Shown in pieces: positions 43,759-47,329 of a stretch of DNA of 47,329 nucleotides. Position 1 is the stretch's first letter; every line of letters starts with the position of its first letter. Both the position numbers and the translations under genes were made by a program. The notes below the pieces were generated by a model. That model searched no databases. It saw nothing but the letters and a program-made list of their open reading frames with translations, and was not told where the DNA came from. Source of the DNA: Dehalococcoidia bacterium (GTDB lineage Bacteria > Chloroflexota > Dehalococcoidia > Lucifugimonadales > JAGWBF01); assembly GCA_021295955.1 (NCBI GenBank), contig JAGWBJ010000004.1, positions 127,189-174,517 of the forward strand. The letters are read 5' to 3'.

Positions 43759-44667
43759 GTGAACACCATCAAGACCTTTGTGCTGATGCTCGCCCTCAGC
43801 GCCGTGCTGCTGCTGGCGGGCTACTTCGCCTTCGGCGGCAGCATCGTGGGCATCATCGTGTTCCTGTTCATCGCCCTGGCGCTGAACTTCTTCGCCTACT
43901 GGAAGAGCGACAAGCTGGCCCTGCGCATGGCGGGCGCCCACCAGGTGTCCGAGCACGAGGACAGGGAGCTGCACGCCATCGTGGACGACCAGGTCCAGAA
44001 GGCCGGGATACCCAAACCCAAGGTGTACGTCATCAACAACGACTCGCCCAACGCCTTCGCTACGGGGCGCAACCCCAAGAACGCCACCATCGCCGTGACC
44101 ACGGGGATCCGGCGTCTCCTCAACCGTGAGGAGCTGGGGGCCGTGATCGCCCACGAGCTGGCCCACGTCGGCAACAGGGACACCCTGATAATGACGATGG
44201 TGGCCACCATGGCAATGGCCATCGGGCTCATCGCCATGGTGGCCCAGTTCGCCATGTTCTTCGGCGGGTTTGGAGGCCGGGGCAGGGGAGGTGGAGGAGG
44301 CCACGGGGCCATCATCGGCATCGTCGGCCTGCTCATCGTGATAATCGTGCTCCCCTTCGTCGCGACGGTGATCCGTCTGGCCATATCCCGCGCCCGGGAG
44401 TACCAGGCGGACTCCACGGGCGCCCGCACCTCGGGCAACCCGCTGGCCCTTGCCAACGCTCTGGAGAAGCTGGAGACGGGGACCATCCGCCGTCCCATGA
44501 AGGTGAATGAGGCTGTCGCCCACCTGTACATAGTGAACCCGCTGAGGAAGGACCCGGACACGGGCACCGACATGGCGGCGCGTGGGGGCATGTCCGGCCT
44601 CTTCTCCACCCACCCTCCCATCGCCGACCGGGTGCAGAGGCTCAGGGCCATGAGCTCCGGGTGGTAG
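43759..44667 (+). CDS. htpX: M48 family zinc metalloprotease (HtpX-like)
   Basis: HtpX is a membrane protease that removes damaged membrane proteins. The 302-residue protein has two N-terminal helices (about 5-47), the active site HELAH (His132, Glu133, His136) and the third ligand Glu214 in RAREYQADSTG, with two further hydrophobic segments between (143-170 and 183-209). The soluble N-terminal part has PNAFATGRNPKNATIAVTTG, the family's strand-turn. A Gly-rich GGFGGRGRGGGGGHG loop (169-183) is unusual but common in the group. The start is GTG 43759 with GAGGTAAG upstream. Confidence 0.93.
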   Translation: MNTIKTFVLMLALSAVLLLAGYFAFGGSIVGIIVFLFIALALNFFAYWKSDKLALRMAGAHQVSEHEDRELHAIVDDQVQKAGIPKPKVYVINNDSPNAFATGRNPKNATIAVTTGIRRLLNREELGAVIAHELAHVGNRDTLIMTMVATMAMAIGLIAMVAQFAMFFGGFGGRGRGGGGGHGAIIGIVGLLIVIIVLPFVATVIRLAISRAREYQADSTGARTSGNPLALANALEKLETGTIRRPMKVNEAVAHLYIVNPLRKDPDTGTDMAARGGMSGLFSTHPPIADRVQRLRAMSSGW

Positions 44668-44676
44668 GCTCGGCCC

Positions 44677-45615
44677 TTGAGACAAAGGACCGTCGTAGTC
44701 ACGGGCGGAGCGGGCTTCATAGGCTCCCACCTGGTTGACAGGTACGTCGAGCTGGGCCATAGGGTCGTCGTCGTCGACGACCTGACCACGGGCCATCTGA
44801 GGAACCTCAACAAGGCGGCCAAGTTCTACCACACCAGCGTCACCCAGCCCGCCGTGGAAGAGATATTCCAGCGGGAGCAGCCCCAGGTCGTAAACCACCA
44901 TGCAGCCCAGATAAGCGTGGCCGATTCCGTGCGGGACCCGCTGAAGGACGCGGCCATCAACATACAGGGCACCCTGCGCCTCATCGAGCTGTCCAGGTCC
45001 TACGGTGTGGAGCGGTTCATATTCTCCTCGTCGGGCGGGACCATATACGGAGAGCCTGAGTATACCCCCTGCGACGAGTCCCAGCCGGTCAACCCCCTCT
45101 CACCCTACGCCCTGTCCAAGTTCGCGGCGGAGGAGTACCTGGAGCTGTACCGGAAGACCTACCGGCTCAACTACGTCACCCTGCGCTACGGGAACGTGTA
45201 CGGTCCCAGGCAGGACCCCCATGGAGAGGCCGGGGTCGTGGCCATATTCATCAAGGCCATGCTGGAGGGCAGGCAGCCAAGGGTCTTCGGCTCCGGAGAC
45301 CAGGAGCGCGATTTCGTTGCCGTAAGCGACGTGGTGGAAGCCAACATGCTGGCCATGGAGAAGGGCTCGGGCGCCTACAACGTGGGGACCGGGGTGGGGA
45401 CCTCCATCAACAGGATCTTCGAGATCCTGAAGGGCATCACGAAATACAAGTGGAACCAGGTGACGGCCCCCGCCAGGCGCAATGAGGTGTTCAAGATAAG
45501 CCTGGACAGCTCCCGGTTGCGCAGAGAGCTGGGGTGGGAGCCCGCACTGAGCCTCGAGGACGGGCTGGCGGACACGGTGGACTACTTTCGCTCCACCATA
45601 CGCTCTCCCGGATAA
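44677..45615 (+). CDS. NAD-dependent epimerase/dehydratase (UDP-glucose 4-epimerase-like)
   Basis: An extended SDR of 312 residues. It has the NAD site TGGAGFIGSH (9-18), Asp34-Asp35 at the end of beta-2, NHHAAQISV, the serine run FSSSGGTIYG (116-125), and catalytic Tyr144 and Lys148 in YALSK. RYGNVYGPRQDP and ERDFVAVSDVV are typical of GalE-like sugar-nucleotide epimerases, although the exact sugar cannot be decided. The start is TTG 44677, 10 nt after htpX; no good Shine-Dalgarno is seen, so coupling is likely. The last residues match the expected C-terminus. Confidence 0.88.
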   Translation: MRQRTVVVTGGAGFIGSHLVDRYVELGHRVVVVDDLTTGHLRNLNKAAKFYHTSVTQPAVEEIFQREQPQVVNHHAAQISVADSVRDPLKDAAINIQGTLRLIELSRSYGVERFIFSSSGGTIYGEPEYTPCDESQPVNPLSPYALSKFAAEEYLELYRKTYRLNYVTLRYGNVYGPRQDPHGEAGVVAIFIKAMLEGRQPRVFGSGDQERDFVAVSDVVEANMLAMEKGSGAYNVGTGVGTSINRIFEILKGITKYKWNQVTAPARRNEVFKISLDSSRLRRELGWEPALSLEDGLADTVDYFRSTIRSPG

Positions 45616-45636
45616 TAGTCCCCTGGGGGTGGTCCC

Positions 45637-46560
45637 GTGGAGACCGACTACGACCTGGTGATCCTCGGCGGAGGGGCCGCCGGCCTCAGCGCCGCCATCT
45701 ACGCCGGCAGGGCCATGCTGAAGGCCCTCGTCCTCGACGGCCTCTCTTGCGGCGGTCAGATCCTGGTCACCGACGTCATCGAGAACTACCCCGGGTTCCC
45801 CGACGGCATCAGCGGCCCCGAGCTGTCGCGGCTGCTGTGCGAGCATTCGTCCAAGTACGGCGCCGAGATGAGGCACCAGCAGGTTACCGAAGTGCGGGAC
45901 CTGGCGGAGCCCGTCAAGACCGTCGTCACCGACGACGGCTCCTTCTCCACCAAGGGCCTGATCGTCGCCACGGGCGGGTCCCACAGGAAGCTGGGGGTCC
46001 CTGGGGAGGAGGAGCTGTCGGGCAGGGGCGTCTCCTATTGTGCCGTGTGCGACGGGAATTTCTTCAAGGGCGAGGACGTCGTGGTCGTGGGCGGGGGCGA
46101 CGCAGCCCTCGACGAGGGGTCGTATCTGGCGGGCATCGTCAACCGGGTGACCGTGGTCCACCGGCGGGACGAGCTTCGGGCCAGCCGGATTCTCCAGCAG
46201 CGGGCCCTGGAGAACCCCAAGTTCAAGTTCCTCTGGAGCCACGTGGTGGAGGAGATAAAGGGCAACGGCGTCGTGGAAGCCGTGCGGGTCAAGGACCTGA
46301 AGACCGGGGACACCTACGACTATCCCGCGACCGCGGCGTTCATCTACATCGGGTTTACGTCCAACAGCGACTTTCTCCAGGGCCAGGTTCCCCTGGATGG
46401 GACCGGCCACATATACGTCGACGCCAACATGCGGACCTCCATACCCGGCGTCTACGCGGCCGGTGACATCCGCGTAGACTCTTACAGACAGCTCGGCACC
46501 GCCGTTGGGGACGGGATCACCGCGGCCCTCTCCGCCTACCGGGACATCGGCCAGGCGTAG
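45637..46560 (+). CDS. trxB: Thioredoxin reductase (NADPH)
   Basis: TrxB transfers electrons from NADPH via FAD to thioredoxin. The 307-residue protein has the FAD site GGGAAGLSAAIYAGRA (11-26), the redox-active CAVCDG (Cys135 and Cys138), the NADPH site GGGDAALDEGSYLA with HRRDELRAS, and the C-terminal VYAAGDIRVDSYRQ, FAD motif. It is the right length for low-molecular-weight TrxB. The HRRDxxRA sequence indicates NADPH. The start is GTG 45637. It follows the epimerase by 21 nt on the same strand and may share its transcript. Confidence 0.95.
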   Translation: METDYDLVILGGGAAGLSAAIYAGRAMLKALVLDGLSCGGQILVTDVIENYPGFPDGISGPELSRLLCEHSSKYGAEMRHQQVTEVRDLAEPVKTVVTDDGSFSTKGLIVATGGSHRKLGVPGEEELSGRGVSYCAVCDGNFFKGEDVVVVGGGDAALDEGSYLAGIVNRVTVVHRRDELRASRILQQRALENPKFKFLWSHVVEEIKGNGVVEAVRVKDLKTGDTYDYPATAAFIYIGFTSNSDFLQGQVPLDGTGHIYVDANMRTSIPGVYAAGDIRVDSYRQLGTAVGDGITAALSAYRDIGQA

Positions 46561-46566
46561 GTCCCG

Positions 46567-46582
46567 GGCCCCTTTGCGGGCC
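46567..46582. terminator. Short bidirectional hairpin between convergent genes
   Basis: GGCCC (46567-46571) pairs with GGGCC (46578-46582), loop CTTTGC, in the 22-bp gap between trxB and the TauE gene. The stem is short and no U-run follows either side, so it is a weak candidate. Confidence 0.3.
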
Positions 46583-47323
46583 TTAGACTCCCGCCATCTC
46601 CCGGCCCAGCAGCGCCACGCTGGAGGCGACTATCACCACCAGGACGATGCGTCGCAGCACCCGGTCGTTGGTGCGGTCGACGAGCTTTGACGCCGCCAGG
46701 AATCCCACCACCGCCACCGGCGCCATCTCCGCCAGCAGCAGCAGACGTTCCAAGGGAAGCAGGCCGATGACGCCGTAGACGACGAACGTCACCGACGCCA
46801 CCACCAGGTAGTAGGCGGCCATGGAGGCCCGCACCGCCCTCGCGTTCAGACCCTGGTTGGTCAGGAACAGCGCCACTATGGGCATGCCGACCCCCAGGGA
46901 CATGGTCAGCATCGAGCCCGCAAAGCCGAAAGCGGAGCCAATAACCGGGTTCCGGGGCAGCGGTCGCCGTATGTCGAGGATGCTGATCACCGCCAGGCAC
47001 AGGACTATGACGGCGATGGTTATCCTCAGGACCCCGGGCGCGGCGGAGTTGAGCAGCAGCACGGCAGAGGGCAGCGCGGCCAGTCCTCCCACCGTCAACG
47101 GCACTACGTCGTGGCCCTCCAGGTCCTGCCTGGACTGCAGGCGCACCAGGCCCAGTGTGGGGATAGACAGGCCCACCACGGTGATGACCACCGTCTGAGG
47201 CTCCATGAAGAGCAGGAGCACGGGGGCGATGACCATTCCCATGCCGAACCCTGCCAGGCCCATGACCGTGGAACCCAGCAGTACGATGCCGAGGGCCGCC
47301 GCCAGCTCAGGCGCCGAGAGCAA
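46583..47323 (-). CDS. TauE/SafE family permease
   Basis: A 246-residue membrane protein with about eight hydrophobic segments in two similar halves. The first half has GLAGFGMGMVIAPVLLL and the second GFAGSMLTMSLGVGMPIVAL, the repeated G-x-G-G/F-G-x-G segment of the TauE/SafE (COG0730) family, whose members export sulfite or organosulfur anions. The substrate is not determined here. The start is placed at TTG 47323, but the frame stays open to the right edge (codons Ser-His before it), so the true start may lie outside the window. Confidence 0.85.
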   Translation of the reverse strand: MLSAPELAAALGIVLLGSTVMGLAGFGMGMVIAPVLLLFMEPQTVVITVVGLSIPTLGLVRLQSRQDLEGHDVVPLTVGGLAALPSAVLLLNSAAPGVLRITIAVIVLCLAVISILDIRRPLPRNPVIGSAFGFAGSMLTMSLGVGMPIVALFLTNQGLNARAVRASMAAYYLVVASVTFVVYGVIGLLPLERLLLLAEMAPVAVVGFLAASKLVDRTNDRVLRRIVLVVIVASSVALLGREMAGV

Positions 47324-47329
47324 ATGCGA

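Noticed and set aside
43501..44901. Minus-strand frame opposite htpX with His/Gly-rich content
   Set aside because: It lies opposite a gene with HELAH and a good promoter, includes dispersed repeats, and has no recognisable domain.

Overview
The window is a GC-rich, gene-dense bacterial chromosome segment. Most of it is core metabolism and information processing. Gene content fits a Chloroflexota lineage, probably Dehalococcoidia or SAR202-like (inference): a DnaG zinc site with C-x3-C spacing, an RpoD with a reduced N-terminus, a sortase, a T-box-controlled trp operon, an acyl-CoA-linked thiolase/DUF35 pair, lipoproteins carrying a short DCEALL-type domain, and dispersed palindromic repeats of the ATTCCCGC...GCGGGAAT type. 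No rRNA, tRNA, CRISPR array, transposase or phage gene was found.

Region 1 (1-2745, minus strand) is an accessory and partly decayed block with visibly lower GC. It holds a lipoprotein running off the left edge with an 11-residue Thr/Pro repeat, a frameshifted metzincin-type lipoprotein, a TolB-like beta-propeller membrane protein, and a 5'-truncated, frameshifted Ig-like fragment that abuts an SDR gene at an 8-bp tandem duplication.

Region 2 (2746-10432, minus) is an SDR oxidoreductase and the trp operon trpE-VOC-trpG-trpD-trpC-VOC. The operon has a consensus-like promoter and a T-box leader with a UGG (Trp) specifier. Class II fumarase lies upstream. Region 3 (10571-17659, minus) has a sortase, a zinc-ribbon protein, rpoD, dnaG, a repeat-rich gap, an MFS exporter and a small unknown protein. 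Region 4 (17700-25251) has plsC-cmk (minus), a divergent PAP2 phosphatase-cvpA pair and an HNH endonuclease that may be translated from a leaderless mRNA, then holB, lysA and a DUF4349/PKD lipoprotein (minus). Region 5 (25252-27249, plus) is a metallo-beta-lactamase-fold hydrolase and an M16 peptidase.

Region 6 (27264-39244, minus) contains uvrA coupled to a thiolase-like gene without the thiolase cysteine and a DUF35 partner; a biotin carboxylase/BCCP pair; and the replication-repair cluster ybeY-dnaX-ebfC-recR-recO. At its upstream end is a membrane protein with an HEWLH zinc-protease motif. Region 7 (39245-46560, plus) has an EF-G paralogue with a SHSGAGKT P-loop, a magnesium-chelatase-like AAA+ ATPase, a repeat-rich gap, an HtpX-like protease, an NAD-dependent epimerase and a thioredoxin reductase. 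A TauE/SafE permease (minus) ends the window.

Many neighbours overlap by 1-10 nt (GTGA, ATGA, TAGTG, TGATG), which implies translational coupling. The best supported regulatory discovery is the Trp T-box. The most interesting less-explained items are the dispersed composite repeats, the thiolase-like/DUF35 pair behind uvrA, the leaderless HNH gene and the decayed secretory block at the left edge. I did not find a clear new multi-gene defence or mobile system.
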